Shown here: positions 38,050 through 46,020 of the stretch, piece after piece
Layout: each line of letters opens with the position of its first letter
Numbering within the stretch: position 1 is the stretch's first letter
NCBI GenBank assembly: GCA_963977005.1
Contig: CAXBMQ010000001.1
Span: forward strand, 370,651 to 434,650
Length of the DNA: 64,000 nt
Direction: 5' to 3'
DNA from: CAXBCP01 sp963977005
Lineage (GTDB): Bacteria > Pseudomonadota > Alphaproteobacteria > MPNO01 > UBA830
Program-made: the position numbers and the translations under genes
Notes under the pieces: model-generated
Database searches by the model: none
What the model was told of the DNA's origin: nothing
What the model saw: only the letters and a program-made list of their open reading frames with translations

Positions 38050-38898
38050 TCAACTTTTCTCGACCCAGAGGCTGGTTTCGAGGGCGCCGTCGATCAGTGG
38101 CAGGGTGCCGGCAACCGTGGCGTCCACCGAACCGGCCATGCGCGTCGCCGCGTAGTGGCTGGAGAACAGCAGTTTCGCACTTCCCGAATTCAGCAGCGGC
38201 GCGACGACCGACTGCTCGTTATAGCCGCGCCACGACCAGGCGGCAGGGTAGCCGTCGGGCAGCAGCATGTCGTGGATATGCACCACCGTGCCCGCCGGCA
38301 GGGACGGCCATACCGTGTTGAACAGGTAATCGACGTCGGTGCCGGGCATCAGAATATGGCTGGAATCGATAAACAGGATATCGCCCGGCGCGATGTCGGC
38401 GAACACGCCGGTGCCGGCATCCTGCAGCGTTGCCGCGATATGGCTTACCCCGAGATCCGCAATCGCGGCCCGCGGGGCGGGATCGATCGCGGTAATCCGG
38501 GTGTTCAGGTTTCCGTCCGACACCGCTCGCGCCATGAACCGGGTCGAATGGCCCGAGCCGATTTCGACGATACGCGCCGGCCGGCGGGTCCGCACCATGG
38601 CATAGGCGGCCGCGCCATCGAGCCGCGGAAACCAGCCCTGGTTCCAGCGCGGTTGCGGCGGCGTATCGGGCCCGATGGCCCGAAGATCGGCGGCGAAGCC
38701 GTCGAGCGCGGCGAGAAACGCCTCCATATCCGGGCGGGCCGCATCGAATACCGGCTGAAGCGCGGGATACCCCGCCGGTTCGACAACCGTGGCCGCGTAT
38801 CTGTAGGGAATGAACCAGCCCTGCACGCGGGCGCCGAACAGGGTCGACAGGCCCATGCGGGCCCGGCGAAGCCGCTTGCTGATGGGAAGTCGGCTCAA
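38050..38898 (-). CDS. Class I SAM-dependent methyltransferase
   Basis: A 282-residue methyltransferase-like protein of the Methyltransf_24 type, with the SAM loop ARIVEIGSGHSTRFMARAV near residue 105, ITAIDPAPR and the metal-site segment ILFIDSSH. The substrate is unknown; similar enzymes modify surface sugars. The likely start is a TTG at 38898 with GGAG 8 bp upstream; an ATG 14 codons later is the alternative. Confidence 0.85.
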   Translation of the reverse strand: MSRLPISKRLRRARMGLSTLFGARVQGWFIPYRYAATVVEPAGYPALQPVFDAARPDMEAFLAALDGFAADLRAIGPDTPPQPRWNQGWFPRLDGAAAYAMVRTRRPARIVEIGSGHSTRFMARAVSDGNLNTRITAIDPAPRAAIADLGVSHIAATLQDAGTGVFADIAPGDILFIDSSHILMPGTDVDYLFNTVWPSLPAGTVVHIHDMLLPDGYPAAWSWRGYNEQSVVAPLLNSGSAKLLFSSHYAATRMAGSVDATVAGTLPLIDGALETSLWVEKS

Positions 38899-38910
38899 CC
38901 CGGTCTCCGC

Positions 38911-39744
38911 TCAGGGCGTCAGCGTCATGCCCTCGCGGGCGACGAGCGACCCGGGCCGCATTTTTTCGACGGCAGCGGCGATCCCGTCGAGGTCGGCATC
39001 GGTGCGCTCCGGCAGGTGGTGGAATATCACGAAAGTTCCCACATTTGCCGTCGCACACAGCCGCGCGCCCTCTTCCCAGGTCGAATGGCCCCACTCCCTG
39101 TAGGCGGGATATTCGGCATCGGTGAACATGGAATCGTAGATCACGATGTCGGCGCCGTCGATCAGTCCGAGAATGTTGCTGTCCGGCCCATCCGCGAAAT
39201 GCTCGGTATCCGTGACGTAACAGATCGACTTGCCGGCGAATTCGACGCGGTACCCGGTGGCGTTCTGCGGGTGATTGAGCATTGTCGTCCGCAGGGTGAC
39301 GCCGGCCTTGGGTGTCAGCGTCTCACCGGCATTGAAGTCGTGATAGCTGACATCGGCGCCGAAGATATCGACCGGCACGGGAAACAGGGGATCGGCCATG
39401 AACTGGCGCAGCACGCTTTCCGTCGTGCGGTCGCCTTCCAGATGCCCCGACCAGATACGCAGCGTATTTCCCGGCCTGAATGCGTAGCAGAAGAACGGGA
39501 GCCCCACGATATGATCGACATGGGTGTGCGACAGGAAAAGATCGACATCGGTGATGCCGTCCCGGGCGATCGATTTTCCCAGCTTGCGGAGCCCGGTACC
39601 GGCATCAAACACAAACAGGTGCGATCCGCAGCGGATTTCGACACAGGGGGTATTTCCGCCGTACTCGGCGGTTTCCGCGCCCGGACAGGCGATAGACCCG
39701 CGGACGCCCCAGAAGCGTACGAAAAAATCGCTATCGGATGTCAC
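38911..39744 (-). CDS. MBL-fold metallohydrolase, phosphodiesterase-like
   Basis: A 277-residue metallo-beta-lactamase-fold protein with the metal motif SHTHVDHIVG, VTDTEHF and HHLPERTD. The beginning RFWGVRGSIACPG is typical of MBL proteins related to cyclic phosphate phosphodiesterases. A GTG at 39744 with AGG upstream gives this product; the frame continues to an ATG at 40014, but that would overlap the divergent aconitase X gene. It ends 12 bp before the methyltransferase, and is followed in the same direction by the cyclase, so it might act on the cyclase product. Confidence 0.85.
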   Translation of the reverse strand: MTSDSDFFVRFWGVRGSIACPGAETAEYGGNTPCVEIRCGSHLFVFDAGTGLRKLGKSIARDGITDVDLFLSHTHVDHIVGLPFFCYAFRPGNTLRIWSGHLEGDRTTESVLRQFMADPLFPVPVDIFGADVSYHDFNAGETLTPKAGVTLRTTMLNHPQNATGYRVEFAGKSICYVTDTEHFADGPDSNILGLIDGADIVIYDSMFTDAEYPAYREWGHSTWEEGARLCATANVGTFVIFHHLPERTDADLDGIAAAVEKMRPGSLVAREGMTLTP

Positions 39745-39907
39745 GCGGAAAACCTGTGCGGGGTTCAGAAATAATACTCGCCCTCCGGGCCCTGTCTGTT
39801 TGACATTATCCGGCAGAGACACATCGAGCAGAGACAATTCGACAAGAGGGCTCGACGTGCGCGGCCGGATTGCGCATTTATAGGGCCGAGAAAAGGAAAT
39901 AGGGTTA

Positions 39908-40312
39908 ATGGCGCAGAAATACAAGGGAGACGGGCTGGTCGGCGGGACCGGCGAAGGGCCGGCCCTGGTGACATCCGAGGGCATCGCCTTCAATCTCGGC
40001 GTGGATGAAAGCACCGGAATCGTGATCGAGACCGGTCATGCCCTCGAAGGCGAGTGCGTCGCCGGGCGCGTCGTGGTGTGCCGGTCGGGCAAGGGATCGA
40101 CCGCGGGATCGTTCAGCCTGCTGCAGCTTGCCCGGCGCGGCCTGGCGCCTGCCGCGATCGTGAACATGCAGGCCGATGCGGTGATCACCGCCGGATGCGT
40201 GCTGGCGGAAATCCCGCTGGTTCACCGCCTCGACACGGACCACGCGGCGTTTACATCCGGCGACAGGCTGCGCGTCGACGGCGCGGCGGGAACGGTTGAA
40301 ATTCTCGTGTGA
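39908..40312 (+). CDS. Aconitase X small (swivel) subunit, DUF126
   Basis: A 134-residue protein that is the whole swivelling domain of aconitase X: GDGLVGGTGEGPALVTSEGIAFNLGVDESTG, GRVVVCRSGKGSTAGSFSLLQLARRG and PLVHRLDTDHAAFTSGDRLRVDG. The GSTAG serine loop closes on the substrate held by the large subunit, encoded at 41516. Known AcnX enzymes dehydrate cis-3-hydroxy-L-proline or phosphomevalonate. Unusually, a reversed gene separates the two subunits. Confidence 0.93.
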   Translation: MAQKYKGDGLVGGTGEGPALVTSEGIAFNLGVDESTGIVIETGHALEGECVAGRVVVCRSGKGSTAGSFSLLQLARRGLAPAAIVNMQADAVITAGCVLAEIPLVHRLDTDHAAFTSGDRLRVDGAAGTVEILV

Positions 40313-40333
40313 GCGCCGCGGGGCGCGCAGCCG

Positions 40334-40360
40334 AAAACGGCGGCCCCGAAGGACCGCCGT
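40334..40360 (-). terminator. Rho-independent terminator after the choice-of-anchor L gene
   Basis: On the minus strand a GC stem (ACGGCGG / CCGCCGT, with CTTC in the loop region) is followed by TTTTC, 26 bp past the stop of the PEP-CTERM gene. There is no T run on the plus side, so it does not serve the small aconitase X gene. Confidence 0.8.
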
Positions 40361-40385
40361 TAACAGGTAGCATATGACGGTTGCG

Positions 40386-41282
40386 TCAGGCGGCGCGGCG
40401 GCGGCGAACGATGCCGAGCCCTGCGAGCCCGAGGCCAAACAGGGCGAGCGCGCCCGGTTCCGGAATCTGGGTCTGACCGCCGCCGGTGGTGCCGCCGCCC
40501 GGATTGGCTGTGCCGAACCCTTCGATATAGACGGTGCTGTCCAGGCTGTCGTCGCCCGAATCCGCTATGATGAAGGTCAGGGTGTTGCCGGTGGAGCCGG
40601 CGCCAACCACGCCCTCGAACAGCATGATCGGATCGCCGCTGCCCGCCGTCGGATCGAGAATGCCGTCCAGTTCCGTGCCGCCGATAAAGGCCATATTGGG
40701 GTGATCGATGTTGACCGGGTTGCCCGCGAACGTCGCGATATTGACGCCGTTCAGATATATGCCGAACGCATCGATGTATTGGCTTCCAACCCATTCGGCG
40801 TATTCTTCGGATCCGAACACGACGTTGAAGAACACCCGGCTGATACCGGCGCCCACATCGAAGGTGAGATCGAGCTGGGTCACGTCGTTATGATTGAGCG
40901 AGCCGCCGGTGATGGGGTCGAGCAGGGCCTCTTGGGACGCTGTCGCGCTGACGCCGAAGTTCGTGGTCGTCCCGGTCGCCGTGTTGGCGCCATCGCCGTA
41001 AGCGCTGACATTGCCGCTCGACAGGATAATGCCCGAGCCAATGCCGTATGTGCCGCTGCCGTTCGTATAAGTGCCGCTCGACGCGGCGCCGCCGCTGGTC
41101 TGGCTGCTCAGTGAAGAACCTGTCACGGTCAGGCCGGGCGTGCCGGCGAGAAGGGCGCTGACCAGATTGGCCGCCACGGTATCCTGCGTGACGGTGATGG
41201 CAGACGCCTGGCCGCTGATCGTGGCGACCGGCAGCGCGACTGCTGCTGCCATCAGAAATTTCTTGATATGTATACTTTTCAT
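40386..41282 (-). CDS. Choice-of-anchor L domain protein with PEP-CTERM signal
   Basis: A 298-residue secreted protein: a signal peptide (ending ISGQASA, about residue 28), one choice-of-anchor L domain (NHNDVTQLDLTFDVGAGISRVFFNVVFGSEEYAEWVGSQYIDAFGIYLNGVN) and a canonical PEP-CTERM tail IPEPGALALFGLGLAGLGIVRRRRAA sorted by exosortase. The body is rich in Gly, Thr and Ser. The product is probably displayed outside the cell or in extracellular matrix. It has its own sigma-54 promoter and terminator, so it is a separate unit placed inside the aconitase X operon. Confidence 0.93.
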   Translation of the reverse strand: MKSIHIKKFLMAAAVALPVATISGQASAITVTQDTVAANLVSALLAGTPGLTVTGSSLSSQTSGGAASSGTYTNGSGTYGIGSGIILSSGNVSAYGDGANTATGTTTNFGVSATASQEALLDPITGGSLNHNDVTQLDLTFDVGAGISRVFFNVVFGSEEYAEWVGSQYIDAFGIYLNGVNIATFAGNPVNIDHPNMAFIGGTELDGILDPTAGSGDPIMLFEGVVGAGSTGNTLTFIIADSGDDSLDSTVYIEGFGTANPGGGTTGGGQTQIPEPGALALFGLGLAGLGIVRRRRAA

Positions 41283-41343
41283 TGTTGCCGTCCCTATTTC
41301 GATTACAGCCTACGCACCAAAATCTTGACTTGCGGCTATTGAA

Positions 41344-41358
41344 GCAAAAATCGTGCCA
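41344..41358 (-). promoter_or_regulatory. Sigma-54 (-24/-12) promoter of the choice-of-anchor L gene
   Basis: On the minus strand TGGCACGATTTTTGC fits the RpoN consensus TGGCACG-N4-TTGC exactly, with GG and GC ten bases apart. Transcription would start near 41333, about 50 bases before the ATG at 41282. Sigma-54 promoters before PEP-CTERM genes are known in exosortase systems run by PrsK/PrsR-type regulators. No such activator is in the window. Confidence 0.8.
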
Positions 41359-41515
41359 GATTCAGGAATCATTGTATTTCAGTAGGCTAGTGACCCCGGT
41401 ATCCACCTACCGTCCGTAAACTGTAAAAATTTCCGACATTTGAGAAATCCGACGGACGGATGCCGGGCTGGACAATCGCCGGGCGGAGAATGCTATTCTA
41501 GGAACGGATGACCAG

Positions 41516-42739
41516 ATGCACTTGACCCCTGACCAGAAAAGCATGCTCGACGGCGACCGGGGCTGGCCGTTGCAGATTGCCATGCAGATGCTCACCGCCG
41601 TCGGCGCGGCCCTCGATGCCCCGGACATGATTCCGGTCACGTCGACACACCTGGTGATCGACGGCACGGCGCTGGGCGAGGCGGGGCGCGATTTTCTGGA
41701 ACGGCTGGTCGACGAAGGCGGACGGTTCGTCGTGCCCGCGTCGATCAACGCCATCGCCGTCGACCGCACCAAGCAGGACATGACGGCGGAAGAGCGCGAC
41801 CAGATCCGCATGCTCGAAGCCTGCGAAAAAATGGGCGCGCTGCCGAGCTGTTCGTGCAATCCGTTTATCCAGGGCATCCTGCCGTCCTTCGGCGAACACG
41901 TCGCGTGGAGCGAATCCGCGACCGCGCCCTTCGTCAATTCGGTGCTGGGTGCGCGCACCAACCGCGAAGGCGCGACCGCCGTGGCCTCCGCGCTGACCGG
42001 CCTGGCCCCCCGATGCGGCATGCATCTGGACGAAAACCGCCGCGGCGAAATCCTGCTGAAGGTTGAAACCCCGATATCGGGCGTCGACCGGTTCAGCCTG
42101 CTCGGCGCGCTGGCGGGACGGCTGGCGGGCGACCGTATTCCGGTGCTCGACGGACTGACCGCAACCCCGGGCACCGACGAATACGTCGCCTTCGGCGCGG
42201 CCTTTGCCATCCACGGCGCGGCGGCGATGTTCCATATCGCCGGCATCACACCCGAAGCCCCCGATACCGGCACCGCCTTCGGCGGGTCGCCGCCGGCTGC
42301 GGAATACGTCATCGACGAGGCCGCCATCGCCGCCGAACATGCGGCAACCGCGAACGGGACCGCAGGACCGGTCGACGTCGTCTCGATCGGCTGCCCGCAT
42401 GCCTCGCTCGACCAGTTGCGCGACGCCGCTTCCCTGCTGGCCGACGGGCGGGCCAGCGACGACGTCACCTTCTATATCCACACCAACCGCTCGACCTGGG
42501 ATAGAGCCGCCGCCGAAGGCGTGATCGCGGCCCTGACCGGGGCGGGCGTGTCGGTCACGGCGGATAACTGCGCCGTGGTCTCCTATGACCGGGTGCCCAC
42601 AGGCACGCGGCTTGCCACCAATTCGGCGAAGATGGCGCTTTTCGCCCGCTCGGTATCGGATGCCGAAATCCTGTTCGGCACCACGGCGGATTGCATTACC
42701 GCCGGGATCACAGGACACTGGCCCGGCAGTCAACGATAA
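41516..42739 (+). CDS. Aconitase X catalytic (large) subunit
   Basis: A 407-residue AcnX catalytic subunit. Cysteines for the metal cluster are visible in LPSCSCNPF, SIGCPHAS and TTADCITAG; NSVLGARTNREG and AFGAAFAIHGAAAMFHIAG are further family segments. With the swivel subunit at 39908 it forms a hydro-lyase. The three SDR genes downstream start 14 bp after its stop and read as one operon, so a hydroxylated substrate is probably dehydrated here and reduced or oxidised there. No LhpI-type reductase for the hydroxyproline route is seen. Confidence 0.93.
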   Translation: MHLTPDQKSMLDGDRGWPLQIAMQMLTAVGAALDAPDMIPVTSTHLVIDGTALGEAGRDFLERLVDEGGRFVVPASINAIAVDRTKQDMTAEERDQIRMLEACEKMGALPSCSCNPFIQGILPSFGEHVAWSESATAPFVNSVLGARTNREGATAVASALTGLAPRCGMHLDENRRGEILLKVETPISGVDRFSLLGALAGRLAGDRIPVLDGLTATPGTDEYVAFGAAFAIHGAAAMFHIAGITPEAPDTGTAFGGSPPAAEYVIDEAAIAAEHAATANGTAGPVDVVSIGCPHASLDQLRDAASLLADGRASDDVTFYIHTNRSTWDRAAAEGVIAALTGAGVSVTADNCAVVSYDRVPTGTRLATNSAKMALFARSVSDAEILFGTTADCITAGITGHWPGSQR

Positions 42740-42753
42740 GCCGGGGAAACGGG

Positions 42754-43524
42754 ATGGAACTTTCGGGAATCAGGGATGCGGGGATCGTCGTCACCGGCGC
42801 GGCGCAGGGTATCGGCGAAGGCGTCGCCCGTCATCTGGCGTCGGGCGGCGCGCGTCTCGCCCTGATCGACCGGCAGGCCGACGCCGTAGGCACGATCGCG
42901 GACGAACTGGGCGCGCACGGCGTCGCCGCCGACCTGACCGACGAAAGCTCGGTCGAGGCGGCGATCGCCGGGGCGGCCGACGCGCTCGGCACCATCGACG
43001 GGCTGGTCAATATTGCCGGCGTCCAGCACCTGGGCCCGCTGATCGACCAGTCGGCCGAGGCGTTCGACGCCCATTTCAACGTTAACCTGCGCGGCACCTG
43101 GCTGATCACCCGCCATGTCGCCCGCCACATGACCGATAAGAAAGCAGGCGCCATCGTCACGGTGTCGTCCAACGCGGCGCGGGTGCCGCGGGTCCGCCAG
43201 GGGGCCTATTGCGCGTCCAAGGCCGGGGTCAGTCACCTGATGCGGGTCTTCGCGCTCGAACTCGGGCCGGTGGGGATCCGCGTGAACACCGTCGCACCGG
43301 GCGCGACCGAAACCCCGATGATCCGCCGCATGATGGAAGGCATGGGGTTCGGCGAAGCGATGCTCAAAGGCGATCTGGATAATTTCCGCACCGGCGTGCC
43401 GCTTGGCCGGATCGCCCAGGTCGACGATGTCGCCGATGCGGTCGCGTTCCTGCTGTCGGACCAGTCGCGCTACATCACCATGCACGAAATGGTGGTCGAC
43501 GGCGGCGCAACGCTGGGCGCGTGA
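42754..43524 (+). CDS. SDR family oxidoreductase (2,3-dihydroxybenzoate dehydrogenase-like)
   Basis: A 256-residue classical short-chain dehydrogenase with TGAAQGIGEG, NIAGVQHLG, the catalytic serine in VTVSSNAAR and Tyr-x-x-x-Lys in YCASKAG. The substrate is unknown; many such proteins oxidise dihydrodiols. The ATG at 42754 has GGGG upstream and sits 14 bp after the aconitase X stop. Its function is presumably tied to the product of that enzyme. Confidence 0.92.
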   Translation: MELSGIRDAGIVVTGAAQGIGEGVARHLASGGARLALIDRQADAVGTIADELGAHGVAADLTDESSVEAAIAGAADALGTIDGLVNIAGVQHLGPLIDQSAEAFDAHFNVNLRGTWLITRHVARHMTDKKAGAIVTVSSNAARVPRVRQGAYCASKAGVSHLMRVFALELGPVGIRVNTVAPGATETPMIRRMMEGMGFGEAMLKGDLDNFRTGVPLGRIAQVDDVADAVAFLLSDQSRYITMHEMVVDGGATLGA

Positions 43525-43538
43525 GGGAACAATCCGGC

Positions 43539-44252
43539 ATGACATTTTCCGACAAGACCGTACTGGTCGCGGGGGCGTCGTCCGGCATCGGGCGCGAGAC
43601 CGCGCTGATGTTCGCCGCCGAAGGTGCGGAAGTGATTGCCGTCGCCCGCAGCGAAGACAAGCTGTCGGCATTGAAGGCCGGGGCGGGCGATACCCTGCGG
43701 ACAATCGCCGGCGACCTGACCGACGCCGCTTTTACCGACCGGCTGGTCGCAGAGGCGGGGGCGGTCGATATTCTCGTCAATCTGGCGGGACGGACCGCCC
43801 ATGCGCCGTTCCTGGAATCGGACCCCAACATGTGGCGCGATGCGTGGGAGCTGAATGTCCACGCCCTGCTGGTGCTGAGCCAGGGTATCGCCCGCGGCAT
43901 GGCCGAACGCGGGTCGGGCCATATCATCAATGTCTCGTCGATCCTGGCCCGCCAAGTTTACCCGCTGACCATGTTCTACGCTGCGACCAAGCACGCCACC
44001 GCCGCGATCACCCGCGGCATGCGGATCGAGCTTGCCGAGTACGGCGTCCGGGTGACGGAGATCGCGCCCGGGCTGGTCGATACCGAACTGATGGACCAGC
44101 CGGATCATCCGGCCGTCGTCGCCGCCTATGCCAAACGGCAATCCGCGCGGCTGCCGGCCGCCGAAGTGGCGCGGGCGATTGTTTACGCCGCGGGCACGGC
44201 GCCGGGCACGGCGCCCGAGCTGATCGCGCTGAACCCGCACGACCAGATATAG
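43539..44252 (+). CDS. SDR family oxidoreductase
   Basis: A 237-residue classical SDR: VAGASSGIGRE, the NLAGRTAHAP strand, the serine in NVSSILARQ and YAATKHA as the Tyr-x-x-x-Lys site. The ATG at 43539 is preceded by GAGGGA; a GTG six codons upstream is possible. It is the second of three SDRs in line, 14 bp after the first. Confidence 0.92.
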   Translation: MTFSDKTVLVAGASSGIGRETALMFAAEGAEVIAVARSEDKLSALKAGAGDTLRTIAGDLTDAAFTDRLVAEAGAVDILVNLAGRTAHAPFLESDPNMWRDAWELNVHALLVLSQGIARGMAERGSGHIINVSSILARQVYPLTMFYAATKHATAAITRGMRIELAEYGVRVTEIAPGLVDTELMDQPDHPAVVAAYAKRQSARLPAAEVARAIVYAAGTAPGTAPELIALNPHDQI

Positions 44253-44274
44253 AATTCAACAGGGAGAGACCGAT

Positions 44275-45027
44275 ATGGATATGGGACTGAACGGAAAAGT
44301 TGTGTGGGTCACGGGCGCGACCGGCGCCATCGGGCGCGAAATAGCCCTCGGGTTCGCGCGCGAAGGGGCACGCATCGCCGCCTCGGCGCGGACACCGGAT
44401 GCCCTTGCCGCCCTCGTCGACGAGATCAATGCGGGCGGCGGCGACGCGGTCTCGGTCCCGCTCGACGTGACGGATGCGGCGGCGGTCAAGGCGTCCGCCG
44501 AAAACATCGTCGGCACGATGGGCCAGATCGACGTCCTGGCAACCACGGTTGCCGTGCCCGCGTTCGGGCCGTTTCTCGAAATCGACGCCGATGTGTTCCG
44601 CATGGCGCTGGAGGTCAAATATCTCGGCTATATCAACTGCTTCCAGGCCGCCCTGCCGCATATGATCGCCCGCGAATCCGGCGCAATCGTCGCCATCACC
44701 GGCACCGGCGGCAAGCTGCCGATCGGCATTCACCTGCCCGGCGGCAGCGTGAACGCGGCGCTGAACCTGGTGCTCAAGGGTCTCGCCAACGAATACGGCC
44801 CGAAAGGCATTCGCGTGAATGCGTCCTCACCCGGCCCGATCATGTCGGAACGCCAGCAGCAGATGATCGATTCGGGCATGGCCGATCCGGCCAAGGGCAT
44901 CCCGCTGGGCCGCATGGGCGAAGCGGTGGAGGTCGCCGATTCGGTGGTGTTCCTCGCGAGCGAACGGGCGAGCTACATCACCGGCCAGATTCTCGGTCTC
45001 GACGGCGGCGGGATCAAAGCGCTTTAG
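44275..45027 (+). CDS. SDR family protein lacking the catalytic tyrosine
   Basis: A 250-residue SDR-fold protein with a good dinucleotide loop (VTGATGAIGREIA) but no YxxxK: the region reads LPIGIHLPGGSVNAALNLVLKG, where His replaces Tyr. It may catalyse a different step, for instance through another base, or be a partner of the two intact SDRs. The ATG has AGGGAGAG upstream, 22 bp after the previous stop. It ends the operon, convergent with the regulator at 45039. Confidence 0.9.
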   Translation: MDMGLNGKVVWVTGATGAIGREIALGFAREGARIAASARTPDALAALVDEINAGGGDAVSVPLDVTDAAAVKASAENIVGTMGQIDVLATTVAVPAFGPFLEIDADVFRMALEVKYLGYINCFQAALPHMIARESGAIVAITGTGGKLPIGIHLPGGSVNAALNLVLKGLANEYGPKGIRVNASSPGPIMSERQQQMIDSGMADPAKGIPLGRMGEAVEVADSVVFLASERASYITGQILGLDGGGIKAL

Positions 45028-45038
45028 GTCGCGCGCCC

Positions 45039-45731
45039 CTACGGCACCAGCCGGTAACCGCCGGGCTCGGTCACCAGCAGTTCGGCGTTGGACGGGTCGC
45101 GTTCGATCTTCTGGCGCAGGCGGTACACATGGGTTTCCAGCGTATGCGTCGTCACGCCGGAATTGTATCCCCAGACCTCGTTCAGCAGGACGTCGCGGCC
45201 GATGACGTTTTCGCCGGCGCGGAACAGGTATTTGAGGATCGCCGTTTCCTTTTCGGTCAGGCGGATCTTGCGGTCGCCGTTTTCGGGATCGATCAGCATC
45301 TTCGCCGACGGGCGGAACGAATACGGCCCGATATTGAACACGGCGTCCTCGGATCGTTCGTGCTGACGAAGCTGGGCGCGGATCCGGGCCAGCAGAACGC
45401 CGAGCTTGAACGGTTTGGTCACGTAGTCGTTGGCGCCCGAATCGAGCCCGAGGATCGTATCGGCCTCGGTATCCGCGCCGGTGAGCATAATGATCGGCGC
45501 ATTGACGCCGGCCCGCCGCATCAGCCGGCAGACCTCGCGGCCGTCCATGTCGGGCAGGCCGACATCCAGGATAAGCAGGTCGTGATTCGAGTCCCTGGCG
45601 ATCTCCAGCGCCGCGGCGCCGCTCGCGGCCTCGTGGATGGCGAATTCCTCATGCAGCTGAAGCTGGTCGCGCAAAGCTTCGCGGAGCGCATCGTCGTCAT
45701 CGACTAGGAGGAGGCTTTTCCCGTTGACCAT
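45039..45731 (-). CDS. OmpR-family response regulator, orphan
   Basis: A 230-residue two-component regulator. Receiver residues: DDDD acidic cluster near 12-15, phospho-aspartate in LLILDVGLPD, Thr in MLTGAD, Lys in VTKPFK. A winged-helix effector with ETHVYRLRQKIERD and a C-terminal GGYRLVP follows from about 130. No histidine kinase is nearby. The operon downstream of it is convergent, so its targets cannot be guessed. It starts at an ATG at 45731. Confidence 0.94.
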   Translation of the reverse strand: MVNGKSLLLVDDDDALREALRDQLQLHEEFAIHEAASGAAALEIARDSNHDLLILDVGLPDMDGREVCRLMRRAGVNAPIIMLTGADTEADTILGLDSGANDYVTKPFKLGVLLARIRAQLRQHERSEDAVFNIGPYSFRPSAKMLIDPENGDRKIRLTEKETAILKYLFRAGENVIGRDVLLNEVWGYNSGVTTHTLETHVYRLRQKIERDPSNAELLVTEPGGYRLVP

Positions 45732-45787
45732 GTGTCGTCATTCTTTCCGATGGTTCTGGACCGCTGCAGAGATTACGGCGGACGCCG

Positions 45788-45828
45788 GTCACGTCTTTGT
45801 GACTAAAGATCTGGCGCTATTCTAGCGC
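45788..45828. promoter_or_regulatory. Two inverted repeats upstream of the response-regulator gene
   Basis: GTCAC / GTGAC with a 6-bp spacer (45788-45803) and GCGCTA / TAGCGC with a 3-bp spacer (45814-45828) lie 57-97 bp before the regulator start. They may be operator sites, perhaps for the regulator itself. No T run follows, so a terminator is less likely. The remaining gap to 46020 shows no gene. Confidence 0.45.
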
Positions 45829-46020
45829 AGATCAACCATTCTCGCGAAAGCGTTATCGGCGCGTTATCCGGCGCCGACGGCGGACCGGGCGGCAAGAACT
45901 GCCGATGGGTGGCAGTCCGTGCCGGGACGGAGAATCCGCAGGGAAAATAAATCGTTATAAATCAACCATATACACTGTCTTATGGTTGGCCCCGAAATTG
46001 CATGTCATGTGCGCAGGACC

